Assembly: GCF_016741785.1 (NCBI RefSeq)
Contig: NZ_JAERRL010000007.1
Span: 239,216 to 303,215 of the forward strand
DNA from: Streptomyces sp. 7-21
GTDB lineage: Bacteria > Actinomycetota > Actinomycetes > Streptomycetales > Streptomycetaceae
Direction of reading: 5' to 3'
Length of the DNA: 64,000 bases
The notes under the pieces are model-generated. The model made no database searches. It was not told the origin of the DNA and saw nothing but the letters and a program-made list of their open reading frames with translations. Positions 27,554 to 38,899 of the stretch are shown in pieces. Made by a program: the position numbers and the translations under genes. The stretch's first letter is position 1. Each line of letters opens with the position of its first letter.

Positions 27554-28288
27554 TCACGGCCTGACCGGCGCCACCGGGTCGGGCGCGGCCGCCGGGGCCG
27601 GTTCGAGGGCGCGGAGGAAGGGCAGCGTCACCTCGCTCAGGGAGCCGACGACGCTGCGTCCCGCGGCGGGCGGGATGGGCGCGACGGACGGAACGGCGAC
27701 GACGCGGCAGCCGGCGGCCTCGGCGGAGGCGACGCCGGTGGCGGTGTCCTCGATCGCGACGCAGCGCACCGGGTCGGCGCCCAGGCGCGCGGCGGCCGTG
27801 AGGTAGGGGTCGGGGTGGGGCTTGGTGCGCGGCAGGTCATCGCCCGCGAGCGTGACGGCGAAGTTCCCGGCGCCGAGGGAGGCCAGCACGCGGTCCACGA
27901 CGGTGCGGTGGGAGGCGGTGACCAGGGCGGCGGGCACCTGCTGGGCGCGGAGCTGCTCCAGCAGGTGCCGGGCGCCGGGCATGAGCGGGACGCCGCGCTC
28001 GAGGCGGCGGAGGAACGCGGCGTTGAGCAGGTCCTTCAGCTGGTCGAGCCCGATCCGCGCGCCGGTGGCCTGCAGCAGGTAGCCGGCGCTGCGGGTCATG
28101 GGGCCGCCGACGACGACCTGGCGGTGCTCCTCGGCCAGTTCGTGGCCCAGGCCGCGGAAGACCTCGACCTCCGCCTCCCACCAGAAGCCTTCGGTGTCGA
28201 CCAGCGTGCCGTCCATGTCGATCAGCACGGCCTGCGGGAACGGGCCGGACGCCTCGCGGGCGCCGGCGGCGGTCAGGGAACGCGTCAT
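27554..28288 (-). CDS. HAD-superfamily hydrolase, phosphatase-like
   Basis: A 244-residue HAD hydrolase of the beta-phosphoglucomutase/phosphatase subgroup. Motif I is LIDMDGTLVDTE (nucleophile Asp and the +2 Asp), motif II is VTASHRTV, and motif III/IV is GDDLPRTKPHPDPYL plus CVAIEDTATGVASA. A four-helix cap lies between motif I and II. The substrate is likely a small phosphorylated sugar or nucleotide. It starts at ATG 28288 with GGAGGTG upstream and is separated from metH by a hairpin. Confidence 0.9.
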   Translation of the reverse strand: MTRSLTAAGAREASGPFPQAVLIDMDGTLVDTEGFWWEAEVEVFRGLGHELAEEHRQVVVGGPMTRSAGYLLQATGARIGLDQLKDLLNAAFLRRLERGVPLMPGARHLLEQLRAQQVPAALVTASHRTVVDRVLASLGAGNFAVTLAGDDLPRTKPHPDPYLTAAARLGADPVRCVAIEDTATGVASAEAAGCRVVAVPSVAPIPPAAGRSVVGSLSEVTLPFLRALEPAPAAAPDPVAPVRP

Positions 28289-28315
28289 GCGCGTACACCT
28301 CCATAGGAGCCAGCA

Positions 28316-28348
28316 GGCCGGCCGCGTCCCGGGTGGGGGCGGCCGGCC
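28316..28348 (-). terminator. hairpin after metH
   Basis: A 10-bp inverted repeat GGCCGGCCGC/GCGGCCGGCC with a 13-base loop lies between the metH stop and the HAD gene start. Confidence 0.5.
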
Positions 28349-28411
28349 GGAACCGGGCCGATCAGTGTACGTCGGCGGGTGAACGGGCGCCTGACGTGCG
28401 GGGCGCGCCGG

Positions 28412-31400
28412 CTAGCGCGCGTTGAAATAGTTGGCCTCGGGGTGGTGAAGGATGATGGCGTCGGTGGACTGCTCGGGGTGGAGCTGGTACTCCTCCGAAA
28501 GGGTCACGCCGATGCGTTCGGGCTTAAGCAGCGCAGCGATCTTCGCCCGGTCCTCCAGGTCGGGGCAGGCGGGGTAGCCCAGGGAGTAGCGGCAGCCCTG
28601 GTACTCGGTGCGGAACATGCCGTCGAGGCTTGCCGGGTCGTTGCCGGCGATGCCCAGCTCGGCGCGGACGCGGGCGTGCCAGTACTCCGCGAGCGCCTCG
28701 GCCAGCTGCACCGACAGGCCGTGCAGTTCGAGGTAGTCGCGGTAGGCGTCGGCGGCGAAGAGCTCGGCGGTGGCCTCGCTGATGCGGGAGCCGACGGTGA
28801 CGGTCTGCAGGGCGACGACGTCGGTTTCGCCGCTGTCCGCCGGGCGGAAGAAGTCGGCCAGGCACAGCCGCCTGCCGCGGCGCTGGCGCGGGAAGGTGAA
28901 GCGGGTGCGCTCGCGGCCGTCCTCGCCGAGGATGACCAGGTCGTTGCCCTCGGCGTGGCAGGGGAAGTAGCCGTAGACGACGGCGGCGGACAGCAGCCCG
29001 TCGGTGTGGAGGCGGTCGAGCCAGGCGCGCAGCCGGGGCCGCCCCTCGGTCTCGACCAGCTCGGCGTAGTCCGGGCCGTCACCGCTGCGCGCCGCCTTCA
29101 GCCCCCACTGGCCCTTGAACAGCGCGTCCTCGTCGAGCCACTCGGCGTAGTCCTTCAGCGGGATGCCCTTGACGACGCGGGTGCCAGTGAAGGGGGCGGC
29201 GGGGACGGGCACGTCGGTGGCGACGTCGGAGCGGGCGGGCGCGGTGTCCCCGGTGTCCGCGGCGGCGGGCGTCTCGCGGCGCGGCACGCGGCGGGTGCGC
29301 AGCTCGGGCAGCGTGGCGCCGGGGACGCCCCGCTTGACGGCGATGAGGGCGTCCATCAGGCGCAGGCCCTCGAAGGCGTCGCGGGCGTAGCGGACCTCGC
29401 CCTGATAGATCTCGTGCAGGTCCTGCTCCACGTAGGCCCGGGTGAGGGCGGCGCCGCCCAGGATCACGGGGTAGTCGGCCGCCATGCCTCGGCGGTTCAG
29501 CTCCTCCAGGTTCTCCTTCATGATCACGGTGGACTTCACCAGCAGCCCCGACATGCCGATCACGTCGGCGCGGTGCTGCTGGGCGGCGTCCAGGATGGCG
29601 GAGACGGGCTGCTTGATGCCGAGGTTGACGACGTTGTAGCCGTTGTTGGTGAGGATGATGTCGACGAGGTTCTTGCCGATGTCGTGCACGTCGCCCTTGA
29701 CCGTCGCCAGGACGATGGTGCCCTTGCCCTGGGCGTCGGTCTTCTCCATGTGGGGCTCGAGGTAGGCGACGGCCGCCTTCATCACCTCGGCCGACTGGAG
29801 CACGAACGGCAGCTGCATCTGGCCGGAGCCGAACAGCTCGCCGACGGTCTTCATGCCCGCCAGCAGGGTGTCGTTGATGATCTCCAGCGCGGGCCGGGTG
29901 GTCAGGGCCTCGTCGAGGTCCGCTTCCAGGCCGTTGCGCTCGCCGTCGATGATGCGGCGGCGCAGCCGCTCCTCCAGCGGCAGGGCGAGGAGCTCCTCGG
30001 TCTTGCCGGCCTTCATGGACTTGGCGTCGACGCCTTCGAACAGCTTCAGGAAGCGCTGGAGCGGGTCGTAGCCGGGGCGGCGGCGGTCGTAGATCAGGTC
30101 GCGTGCCGCCTCGGCCTGCTCGGGGTCGATGCGGGCGACCGGCAGGATCTTGGCGGCGTGCACGATCGCGGAGTCGAGACCGGCCTGCACGCACTCGTGC
30201 AGGAAGACGGAGTTGAGCACGAGGCGGGCGGCCGGGCTGAGGCCGAAGGAGATGTTGGACAGGCCCAGCGTGGTCTGCACGTCGGGGTGGCGACGCTTCA
30301 GTTCTCTGATGGCCTCGATGGTGTGGAGGCCGTCCTTGCGGGACTCCTCCTGCCCGGTGCAGATGGTGAAGGTGAGGCAGTCGATGAGGATGTCGTGCTT
30401 GGCGATGCCCCAGTTGCCGGTGAGGTCGGCGATGAGCCGCTCGGCGATGGCGACCTTGTCCTCGGCGGTGCGGGCCTGCCCGTTCTCGTCGATGGTGAGG
30501 GCCATCAGCGCCGCGCCGTGCTCGACGGCCAGGCGGGCGATGCGCGCGAAGCGGGAGTCGGGGCCGTCGCCGTCCTCGTAGTTGACCGAATTGATGATGG
30601 CCCGGCCGCCGAGCTTCTCCAGCCCGGCCTGGATGACGGCCGGCTCGGTGGAGTCCAGGACGATGGGGAGGGTGGAGGCGGTGGCGAAGCGGCCGGCCAG
30701 CTCGGACATGTCGGCGACGCCGTCCCTGCCGACGTAGTCGACGCACAGGTCGAGCAGGTGGGCGCCCTCGCGGATCTGCTCGCGGGCCATCTCGACGCAG
30801 TCGTCCCAGCGGCCCTCCAGCATGGCGGTACGGAACTTCTTCGACCCGTTGGCGTTGGTCCGCTCGCCGATGGCCAGGTAGGAGGCGTCCTGGCGGAACG
30901 GGACGGTCTGGTAGAGGGAGGCGGCGCCGGGCTCGGGGCGCGGCTCGCGCGGGGCGGGGGTCTTGCCGCGGACGCGGTCGACGACCTGCCGCAGGTGTTC
31001 CGGGGTGGTGCCGCAGCAGCCGCCGACCAGACTGACGCCGTACTCGGAGACGAACGTCTCGTGCGCGTCGGCGAGTTCGCCGGGGGTCAGCGGGTAGTGC
31101 GCGCCGTCGCTGCCGAGGACGGGCAGGCCGGCGTTGGGCATGCACGACAGCGGCAGCCGCGCGTGCTGGGAGAGGTAGCGCAGGTGCTCGCTCATCTCGG
31201 CGGGGCCGGTGGCGCAGTTGAGTCCGATCATGTCCACGCCGAGCGGTTCGAGCGCGGTGAGGGCGGCGCCGATCTCGGAGCCGAGGAGCATGGTGCCGGT
31301 GGTCTCGACCGTCACCTGGACCAGCAGCGGCTGGCCGGTGCCGGCCGCGGTGAGGGCCCGGCGGGCACCGAGCACGGCCGCCTTGGCCTGGAGCAGGTCC

Positions 31401-31972
31401 TGGCTGGTCTCCACCAGCAGCGCGTCGGCGCCGCCGGCGAGCAGCCCTTCGGCGTTGCGCTGGTAGGCGTCCCTCAGGTCGGCAAAGGCCACGTGGCCGA
31501 GCGTGGGCAGCTTGGTGCCCGGGCCCATCGAGCCCAGCACCCAGCGCGGCCGGCCGTCGCGCGCGGTGAACTCGTCGGCGGTCTCGCGGGCGATCCTGGC
31601 GCCGGCCTCGGACAGCTCGGCGATGCGGTCCGCGATCTCGTACTCGCCGAGCGCGGAGAGGTTGGCGCCGAAGGTGTTCGTCTCGACGCAGTCGACGCCG
31701 GCCTCGAAGTAGGCGCGGTGGACAGAGGCAACGATGTCCGGGCGGGTGACGTTGAGGACCTCGTTGCAGCCCTCGAGCTGCTGGAAGTCGTCCAGGGTCG
31801 GGTCCTGGGCCTGGAGCATGGTGCCCATCCCGCCGTCGGCGATGACGGTGCCGGTGGCGAACGCGTCCCGCAGCGCAGCCGCCCGCCCGCCGGGCGAGGA
31901 GCCGGCGTGCGGCGGGGTGCCTGCGGCGGCGCTGGCGGATGAGGGCGCGGTGGTGCGGCTGTACGAGGCCAT
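28412..31972 (-). CDS. metH: cobalamin-dependent methionine synthase MetH
   Basis: A 1186-residue four-module enzyme that transfers the methyl group of methyltetrahydrofolate to homocysteine through cobalamin. Order: homocysteine domain (about 30-340) with zinc cysteines Cys253 in GLNCATG and Cys319-Cys320 in GGCCGTT; pterin domain (about 360-610) with ANGSKKFR; cobalamin domain with the axial-ligand motif GDVHDIG; and the C-terminal AdoMet reactivation domain. I start it at ATG 31972 (MASYSRTT) with GGGAG seven bases upstream. The 31973-32190 gap shows no cobalamin-box sequence, so no B12 riboswitch is claimed. Confidence 0.96.
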   Translation of the reverse strand: MASYSRTTAPSSASAAAGTPPHAGSSPGGRAAALRDAFATGTVIADGGMGTMLQAQDPTLDDFQQLEGCNEVLNVTRPDIVASVHRAYFEAGVDCVETNTFGANLSALGEYEIADRIAELSEAGARIARETADEFTARDGRPRWVLGSMGPGTKLPTLGHVAFADLRDAYQRNAEGLLAGGADALLVETSQDLLQAKAAVLGARRALTAAGTGQPLLVQVTVETTGTMLLGSEIGAALTALEPLGVDMIGLNCATGPAEMSEHLRYLSQHARLPLSCMPNAGLPVLGSDGAHYPLTPGELADAHETFVSEYGVSLVGGCCGTTPEHLRQVVDRVRGKTPAPREPRPEPGAASLYQTVPFRQDASYLAIGERTNANGSKKFRTAMLEGRWDDCVEMAREQIREGAHLLDLCVDYVGRDGVADMSELAGRFATASTLPIVLDSTEPAVIQAGLEKLGGRAIINSVNYEDGDGPDSRFARIARLAVEHGAALMALTIDENGQARTAEDKVAIAERLIADLTGNWGIAKHDILIDCLTFTICTGQEESRKDGLHTIEAIRELKRRHPDVQTTLGLSNISFGLSPAARLVLNSVFLHECVQAGLDSAIVHAAKILPVARIDPEQAEAARDLIYDRRRPGYDPLQRFLKLFEGVDAKSMKAGKTEELLALPLEERLRRRIIDGERNGLEADLDEALTTRPALEIINDTLLAGMKTVGELFGSGQMQLPFVLQSAEVMKAAVAYLEPHMEKTDAQGKGTIVLATVKGDVHDIGKNLVDIILTNNGYNVVNLGIKQPVSAILDAAQQHRADVIGMSGLLVKSTVIMKENLEELNRRGMAADYPVILGGAALTRAYVEQDLHEIYQGEVRYARDAFEGLRLMDALIAVKRGVPGATLPELRTRRVPRRETPAAADTGDTAPARSDVATDVPVPAAPFTGTRVVKGIPLKDYAEWLDEDALFKGQWGLKAARSGDGPDYAELVETEGRPRLRAWLDRLHTDGLLSAAVVYGYFPCHAEGNDLVILGEDGRERTRFTFPRQRRGRRLCLADFFRPADSGETDVVALQTVTVGSRISEATAELFAADAYRDYLELHGLSVQLAEALAEYWHARVRAELGIAGNDPASLDGMFRTEYQGCRYSLGYPACPDLEDRAKIAALLKPERIGVTLSEEYQLHPEQSTDAIILHHPEANYFNAR

Positions 31973-32128
31973 GTACGTGCTCCCGGGATGCGACGGCTGT
32001 CGGCTTTGCGCCCGTACGGGGCGCACCGGGCCAGGGTAGCCCGGCTGCCGGACGTGCCAGGGAGGATTCCGGTGGGCGGACACCGGCGCGGGCTTCTCGC
32101 GGCTTCCCGCCTACCGGCATGGCCCGAT

Positions 32129-32148
32129 GATGTTCGACAATGGCGACC
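32129..32148 (-). promoter_or_regulatory. candidate IclR/GylR operator upstream of the regulator gene
   Basis: On the minus strand this 20-mer reads GGTCGCCATTGTCGAACATC. It matches at 17 of 20 positions a site at 33035-33054 in front of glpF. It lies 43 bases before the regulator start, a good place for autorepression. Confidence 0.55.
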
Positions 32149-32190
32149 GCACCGCGCGTCACCGGACCGGTGGACAGCAGGAGGAAGCCG

Positions 32191-32955
32191 ATGGCTCGGA
32201 GCATTCAGTCGGTGCAGCGCGCCGCGGCCGTGCTGCGGCTGCTGGCCACGGGCGAGCGGAGCCTGGGGCTGTCGCGCATCGCCTCCGCGCTCGGGCTGGC
32301 CAAGGCCACGACGCACGGGCTGCTGCGCACCCTCCAGGAAGAGGGCCTGGTCGAGCAGGACCCCCGCTCGGGTGCGTACCGGCTGGGCCCCGAGCTGCTG
32401 CGGCTGGGCACCGGGTACCTCGACACGCATGAGCTGCGGGCGCGCGCCCTGGGAGCGGCCGCGGAGCTGGCGCGCGCGAGCGGCGAGGAGGCATATGTGG
32501 GGGTGCCGCATCGACGGGGGGTGCTCGTCGTGCACCACGCGCCGCGCCCCGGCGATGGGCGCCCGGGGACCGAGGTGGGCTCGATGCGGCCGCTGCACAG
32601 CACGGCGCTGGGCAAGGCCCTGGCCGCCTTCGACCCGGCGGCGCGAGCCGAGGCGCTGGCCGCAGGGCTGACGGCGGTCACGCCGCGGACAGTGACGGAC
32701 GCCGCCGCGTTCGACGAGGAGCTGGCCGGAGTGCGCGGCCGCGGCTGGGCCTGCGACGTCGGGGAGACGTGGGAGGGGGTCGCCTCGGTCGCCGCGCCGG
32801 TGTTCGGCCACCGGCGGGTGCTGGTGGGTGCGGTCGGCGTCGCCGGGGCGGTGGAACGCGTGCTGACGGGAGCGGAGCCGCACCCGCGTCTGGTCGCGTC
32901 GGTGCGGGATTGCGCGCGGTCCGTGTCGCACGAGCTGGGAGCGGGCCGCTTCTAG
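32191..32955 (+). CDS. gylR: IclR-family regulator, GylR-like
   Basis: A 254-residue regulator. The N-terminal winged HTH is visible as [20 protein letters not shown] (about 28-47), followed by the IclR effector domain with the typical [18 protein letters not shown]. The ATG at 32191 is preceded by a strong AGGAGGAAG. The next two genes are glpF and glpK, exactly the order of the glycerol regulon repressed by GylR in Streptomyces coelicolor, so the effector is probably glycerol or glycerol-3-phosphate. The name is inferred from context and family. Confidence 0.85.
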   Translation: MARSIQSVQRAAAVLRLLATGERSLGLSRIASALGLAKATTHGLLRTLQEEGLVEQDPRSGAYRLGPELLRLGTGYLDTHELRARALGAAAELARASGEEAYVGVPHRRGVLVVHHAPRPGDGRPGTEVGSMRPLHSTALGKALAAFDPAARAEALAAGLTAVTPRTVTDAAAFDEELAGVRGRGWACDVGETWEGVASVAAPVFGHRRVLVGAVGVAGAVERVLTGAEPHPRLVASVRDCARSVSHELGAGRF

Positions 32956-33034
32956 GACAATCCGGTCTCAGAAGCTGTCACCGCCGCGCACCCTCTTGAC
33001 GGCAGTGGCCCCGGAAGAAACACTCCCGTTCATT

Positions 33035-33054
33035 GGTCGACATTGCCGAACAAC
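33035..33054 (+). promoter_or_regulatory. candidate IclR/GylR operator upstream of glpF
   Basis: The 20-mer GGTCGACATTGCCGAACAAC matches the site near the regulator gene at 17 of 20 positions. It sits within a pair of direct repeats, CATTGGTCGA and CATTGCCGAA (33031-33050), as expected for IclR-type operators. Confidence 0.55.
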
Positions 33055-33100
33055 GGACGGGTCGGCCAGGATTTCCTGGACCAGGACAAAGGAGTCACCG

Positions 33101-33913
33101 GTGTCCAGCTCCGACATTTTCTTCGGCGAGGTGCTCGGCACCGCCGTCCTGATCGTGCTCGGCTGCGGCGTCGTCGCCGGCACGGTCCTGAAGAAGTCCA
33201 AGGCGTTCGAGGCGGGCTGGGTCGCCATCACCTTCGGGTGGGGCTTCGCCGTGCTCGCCGGCGTCTACGCCTCCGCCCAGCTCTCCGGAGCCCACATCAA
33301 CCCCGCCGTGACCGTCGGCCTGGCCGTGGACAGCGGCGAGTGGGGCGACGTCCCCACCTACATCGCCGGCCAGATGGTGGGTGCCCTGATCGGCGCCACC
33401 CTGGTCTGGATCGCCTACTACGGCCACTTCCAGGCGCACCTGCGGGACAGGGAGATCGTCAGCGGCTCGGTCACCCCGGGCCCGAAGGCCTTCGACACCC
33501 ATGAGGAGCGCGAGGAACGGGCCCCTGCCCAGCCGGGAGCGCCCGGTCCCGTCCTCGGGGTCTTCGCGACCGCCCCCGAGATCCGCAACACCTGGCAGAA
33601 CCTGGCGACAGAGATCATCGCCACCGCCGTGCTGCTGCTCGTCGTGCTCGCCACCGGGATCGACCAGGGGCTCGGCGAGTCCGGCACCGCCGGGCTCATG
33701 GTGGCGCTGACCGTCGTCGGCATCGGCCTGTCGCTCGGCGGGCCGACCGGTTACGCCATCAACCCCGCCCGCGACCTCGGCCCGCGCATCGTGCACGCCC
33801 TGCTGCCCCTGCCGCACAAGGGCGGATCTGACTGGGGCTACGCCTGGATCCCCGTGGTGGGGCCGCTGATCGGCGGCGCGCTGGGCGCCGGCATCCACCA
33901 CCTCGCCTTCTGA
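33101..33913 (+). CDS. glpF: glycerol facilitator GlpF (aquaglyceroporin)
   Basis: A 270-residue MIP channel with six transmembrane helices and two half-helices. Both NPA boxes are present at about 67-69 (HINPAVTV) and 221-223 ([11 protein letters not shown]). The Asp directly after the second NPAR is the residue that marks glycerol-conducting members rather than strict water channels. A charged loop of about 30 residues (Glu/Pro-rich, about 130-160) sits in the middle. The GTG start at 33101 has GGAG upstream; upstream in-frame codons overlap the operator and are not coding. Confidence 0.92.
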   Translation: MSSSDIFFGEVLGTAVLIVLGCGVVAGTVLKKSKAFEAGWVAITFGWGFAVLAGVYASAQLSGAHINPAVTVGLAVDSGEWGDVPTYIAGQMVGALIGATLVWIAYYGHFQAHLRDREIVSGSVTPGPKAFDTHEEREERAPAQPGAPGPVLGVFATAPEIRNTWQNLATEIIATAVLLLVVLATGIDQGLGESGTAGLMVALTVVGIGLSLGGPTGYAINPARDLGPRIVHALLPLPHKGGSDWGYAWIPVVGPLIGGALGAGIHHLAF

Positions 33914-33946
33914 CCTACGCACCTCCCGGACAGGAGCCGTCGCACC

Positions 33947-35476
<1,530 letters not shown>

Positions 35477-35487
35477 CCGGCAGCCAG

Positions 35488-35523
35488 GCGGCCCCGCCCT
35501 CCCGTACCGGGGGGCGGGGCCGC
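35488..35523 (+). terminator. hairpin terminator after glpK
   Basis: An 11-12 bp stem GCGGCCCCGCC/GGCGGGGCCGC begins 12 bases after the glpK stop codon. It ends the glycerol operon before any dehydrogenase gene. Confidence 0.7.
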
Positions 35524-35674
35524 TGCGTGCGTCCCGCCGGAGGGACCGCGCGGCCGTGATGCGTACGAGGGCTGCGGGCTGGGCACGGTCACGCCGTAGG
35601 CTTGGGCCCGCACGTATGACAGACGGCAGCCGTTCCGGGCGTATTCGCCCGGGCCGGCCGGAAGGAGGCGCTGG

Positions 35675-36664
35675 GTGATCGAGCTCGAGGGGGTTCCCGA
35701 GCTGATCGACCCGGTCATGGTGGCCGCGTTCGAAGGCTGGAACGACGCGGGTGACGCCGCGTCCGCCGCTGTCGCTCATCTGGAGCGGGAGTGGAAGGGC
35801 GAGGTGTTCGCCGCCCTGGACGCCGAGGACTACTACGACTTCCAGGTCAACCGGCCGCACATGTGGCTGGACGGCGGCGTACGCCGCGTCACCTGGCCGA
35901 CGACCCGGCTGTCGGTGGCCCGGGTCGGCGCCGACGGCCGACCGGGAGGACGGCGGGACCTGGTGCTGGTGCGCGGCATCGAGCCGAGTATGCGCTGGCG
36001 CTCCTTCTGCAACGAGATCCTCGGCTTCGCGCACGAACTCGGGGTGGAGATGGTGGTCGTGCTCGGCGCGCTGCTGGGCGACACGCCGCACACCCGCCCG
36101 GTCCCGGTGACGAGCGTCACCTCGGACGAGGCGCTGGCGCGGACGCTGAACCTGGAGGAGTCGCGCTACGAGGGACCGACCGGCATCGTCGGCATCCTGC
36201 AGGAGGCATGCGCGCACGCCGGTGTCCCCGCCGTGAGTCTGTGGGCCTCGGTACCGCACTACGTCTCGCAGCCGCCGAACCCCAAGGCGTCGCTGGCCCT
36301 GCTCAACACGCTGGAGGACCTGCTCGGCGTCAGCATCCCGCTCGGCGACCTGCCCGAGGACGCGCGCGCCTGGCAGATCGGTGTGGACCAGCTCGCGGCC
36401 GAGGACAGCGAGGTCGCGGAGTACGTGCAGTCGCTGGAGCAGGTGCGGGACACCACGGAGCTGCCCGAGGCATCGGGCGAGGCCATCGCCAGGGAGTTCG
36501 AGCGCTACCTGCGGCGCCGCGACGGCAGCGGCCCGGCCACCGGCGAGGGCGGCTCCTACCTGCGCGACCCGGGCAGCGGCCGCACCAGGCGGCGCCGGCC
36601 GCCCGAGAGCGAGGGCGGGCAGGGCCCCCAGGAGCCGGGCGGCTCCGCGGACGGCGACGACTGA
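35675..36664 (+). CDS. PAC2-family protein (proteasome assembly chaperone-like)
   Basis: A 329-residue member of the PAC2 family, named for a eukaryotic proteasome assembly chaperone. The start is GTG 35675 with GGAAGGAGG upstream. Typical stretches are VMVAAFEGWNDAGDAAS near the N-terminus, MVVVLGALLGDTPHTRPVPVT in the middle and SLWASVPHYVSQPPNPKA. The C-terminal ~60 residues are Gly/Pro/Arg-rich and likely disordered. A role in proteasome maturation is plausible given the nearby prcBA, but it is not established for bacterial members. Confidence 0.85.
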   Translation: MIELEGVPELIDPVMVAAFEGWNDAGDAASAAVAHLEREWKGEVFAALDAEDYYDFQVNRPHMWLDGGVRRVTWPTTRLSVARVGADGRPGGRRDLVLVRGIEPSMRWRSFCNEILGFAHELGVEMVVVLGALLGDTPHTRPVPVTSVTSDEALARTLNLEESRYEGPTGIVGILQEACAHAGVPAVSLWASVPHYVSQPPNPKASLALLNTLEDLLGVSIPLGDLPEDARAWQIGVDQLAAEDSEVAEYVQSLEQVRDTTELPEASGEAIAREFERYLRRRDGSGPATGEGGSYLRDPGSGRTRRRRPPESEGGQGPQEPGGSADGDD

Positions 36665-36673
36665 CGGCCCGCC

Positions 36674-36701
36674 CGGCCGCCCCGGACGCGCGGGGCGGCC
36701 G
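36674..36701. terminator. bidirectional hairpin between PAC2 and mshC genes
   Basis: A perfect 11-bp stem, CGGCCGCCCCG and its complement around GACGCG, lies between two convergent genes. Confidence 0.65.
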
Positions 36702-36712
36702 TCGCCACCCGG

Positions 36713-36738
36713 GTCTCACCGGGTCGTCTCACCGGGTC
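36713..36738. repeat. two tandem copies of a 13-bp sequence
   Basis: GTCTCACCGGGTC occurs twice in direct succession. The second copy runs into the mshC stop codon. It may be a replication slippage product. Confidence 0.7.
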
Positions 36739-37975
36739 ACAGGGCAACGCCGAGCAGGGCATCCACGGCCCGGGTGACGACCCCGGGCGCGCCGCTGTCA
36801 CTCCGGACACCGCCGCCCCCGCTCTCCTGTGCCTCGGCCCACCGGTCCACGGCGGCCAGCGCGGCGGGCGCGTCGAGGTCCGCCGCGAGCGCCTCGCGGA
36901 TCTCGGTGACCAGGCCGTCAGCCTGCGGGCCCTCCGGCCGGGAGACGGCCGCGCGCCACCGCGCCAGCCGCCGCTCGGCCGTCCGCAGCTCCTCGGCCGT
37001 CCACTCCCAGTCGGTGCGGTAGTGGTGGGCGAGCAGCGCGAGCCTGAGGGCCGCCGGGTCGGTGCCCGCGGCGCGCAGCCGGGAGACGAAGACCAGGTTC
37101 CCCCGGGACTTCGACATCTTCTCGCCCTCGTAGCCGACCATCCCGGCGTGCAGGTACGTCTTCGCGAAGGGGTACTCCCCCGTCAGCGCCTGGGCGTGCG
37201 AGGCGCCCATCTCGTGGTGGGGGAACGCCAGGTCGGAGCCGCCGCCCTGCACGTCGAAACCCGTGCCGAGGTGCTCCAGCGCGATCGCGACGCACTCGAT
37301 GTGCCAGCCCGGGCGGCCGCGGCCGAGCGAGCCGCCGTCCCAGGCAGGCTCCCCGGGCCGCTCCGCCCGCCACAGCACCGGGTCCAGCGGGTTCTTCTTC
37401 CCGGGGCGGGTCGGGTCGCCGCCGCGCTCGGCGGACAGCTTCCGCATTTCCTCGCCGCCGAGCCCGGCCACGGAGCCGAAGTGCGAGTCGGACTCGACGG
37501 AGAAGTAGACGTCCCCGTCGAGGTCGTAGGCGGCGCCGCGGGCACGCAGCCGCTCCACCAGCGGCACGACCAGCGGTATGGACTCGACGGCGCCCAGGTA
37601 GTGGCGCGGCGGCAGCATCCGCAGCGCGGTCATGTCCTCGCGGAACAGATCGGTCTCGCGGCGGGCGAGTTCCCGCCAGTCCTCGCCCGTGACCTCGGCG
37701 CGCTCCAGCAGCGGGTCGTCGACGTCCGTGACGTTCTGCACGTACTCCACCTCGTGCCCGGCGTCGCGCCAGGCACGCTGGAGGAGGTCGAAGGCCGTGT
37801 AGGTGAAGGCGTGGCCGAGGTGGGTGGCGTCGTAGGGCGTGATCCCGCAGACGTACAGGCGGGCCACGGGGCCGGGGCTGAGCGTCACGCGCCCGCCGGT
37901 GGCGGTGTCGTGGACCGTCAGCTCACGGCCCGATCCGGGCAGGTCGGGGACTGTAGGAGCGGGCCAGGCGTGCAT
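36737..37975 (-). CDS. mshC: mycothiol ligase MshC (cysteine:GlcN-Ins ligase)
   Basis: A 412-residue relative of cysteinyl-tRNA synthetase that ligates cysteine to GlcN-myo-inositol in mycothiol synthesis. The HIGH-equivalent is THLGHA in [12 protein letters not shown], a Cys (YVCGITP) begins the zinc site, and the KMSKS motif is intact as KMSKSRGN. It is shorter than CysRS because the anticodon-binding domain is missing, which distinguishes MshC. It reads into PI3K-like/DUF3090 genes on the same strand, the standard actinobacterial neighbourhood. Confidence 0.95.
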   Translation of the reverse strand: MHAWPAPTVPDLPGSGRELTVHDTATGGRVTLSPGPVARLYVCGITPYDATHLGHAFTYTAFDLLQRAWRDAGHEVEYVQNVTDVDDPLLERAEVTGEDWRELARRETDLFREDMTALRMLPPRHYLGAVESIPLVVPLVERLRARGAAYDLDGDVYFSVESDSHFGSVAGLGGEEMRKLSAERGGDPTRPGKKNPLDPVLWRAERPGEPAWDGGSLGRGRPGWHIECVAIALEHLGTGFDVQGGGSDLAFPHHEMGASHAQALTGEYPFAKTYLHAGMVGYEGEKMSKSRGNLVFVSRLRAAGTDPAALRLALLAHHYRTDWEWTAEELRTAERRLARWRAAVSRPEGPQADGLVTEIREALAADLDAPAALAAVDRWAEAQESGGGGVRSDSGAPGVVTRAVDALLGVAL

Positions 37976-38038
37976 GCTCCGAGCCTACTTGGCCGGTGCG
38001 CGGAAGTGTCCCCCCTGGCCGCCGCCGCGGGTGCCGGC

Positions 38039-38899
38039 TCACACCAGCGGCCAGGGGATGGCGGGCCACTGCCCGCTGGGGCGCGGGTAGGTGCCGGTGC
38101 GCAGCAGGGCCGCGGTGCGCTCGCGCAGCGCGGCGCGCTCCTCCTCGCTCAGCAGCTCGGCCAGCCGCCGCGCCAGCGGGCCGTCCGCGTCGTCCAGCCG
38201 CTCGGCCAGGCCGCGCAGCGCCGCGGTGACGGACGGCGGCAGCGGCTCGCCCGCCCAGCCCCACAGCAGCGTGCGCAGCTTGTCCTCCGTGTGGAACGTC
38301 ACGCCGTGATCGATGCCGTACAGGCGGCCGTCGGGCAGCGGCAGCAGGTGGCCGCCCTTGCGGTCGGCGTTGTTGATGACGGCGTCCAGGGCGGCGACAC
38401 GGCGCAGCCGCTCGTCGTCGGCGTGCACCAGCAGCGCCGTCCTGCCGCCGCCGACCTCGGCGCGCACCACGGGGCGCCAGCCGGGGCCGGGCACCTCGCC
38501 CTCGATGAGGGCCAGCAGGGTCTGGGGATCCTGCCCAGAGTCCTGCCCGCTGTCCCCGGCGTCCGGTGCGGGGCCGACCCACTGCTGGCACATGCCCTCG
38601 CCGTGGGGCCCGTCGCGCAGCACGGTGGGCGGCACCAGGTCCCAGCCGAGGGCGCGGCAGACCTCGTAGGCGGCGACCTCGCGCCGGGCGAGGGTGCCGT
38701 CGGGGAAGTCCCACAGCGGCCGCTCTCCCGCGACCGGCTTGTAGACGCACGGCAGGCGGCGGCCGGCGAGTTCGGCGGTGGCGTACAGAACGGTGTTCGA
38801 GGCGTCGGCGACCCGGCCGTGGACGGTGAGTTCGCCGCGGGTGAGGACCTCGGCGGCCGTCACGCCCTGCTGCGGCGGTATCCGTTCTGGCGCGGGCAT
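38039..38899 (-). CDS. PI3/4-kinase-fold family protein (SCO1664-like)
   Basis: A 286-residue protein of an actinobacterial family with a phosphatidylinositol kinase-like fold. Features include CVYKPVAGERPLWDFP (Lys in a kinase-like beta strand), AVINNADRKGGHLL and YGIDHGVTFH, which resemble the catalytic NADxKxxH and DHG motifs of the PI3/4-kinase superfamily. I start it at ATG 38899 (GGAGGG six bases upstream), overlapping the end of the DUF3090 gene by 40 bases. No verified substrate is known; the link to mshC in all relatives suggests thiol or stress metabolism. Confidence 0.78.
   Translation of the reverse strand: MPAPERIPPQQGVTAAEVLTRGELTVHGRVADASNTVLYATAELAGRRLPCVYKPVAGERPLWDFPDGTLARREVAAYEVCRALGWDLVPPTVLRDGPHGEGMCQQWVGPAPDAGDSGQDSGQDPQTLLALIEGEVPGPGWRPVVRAEVGGGRTALLVHADDERLRRVAALDAVINNADRKGGHLLPLPDGRLYGIDHGVTFHTEDKLRTLLWGWAGEPLPPSVTAALRGLAERLDDADGPLARRLAELLSEEERAALRERTAALLRTGTYPRPSGQWPAIPWPLV

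Noticed and set aside
28379..31942. A 1187-codon open frame on the plus strand across metH
   Set aside because: It is antisense to a full-length methionine synthase and has no domain; such shadows are normal at this GC content.
31973..32190. Cobalamin riboswitch upstream of metH
   Set aside because: No B12-box or conserved stem pattern can be seen in the 218-base gap.
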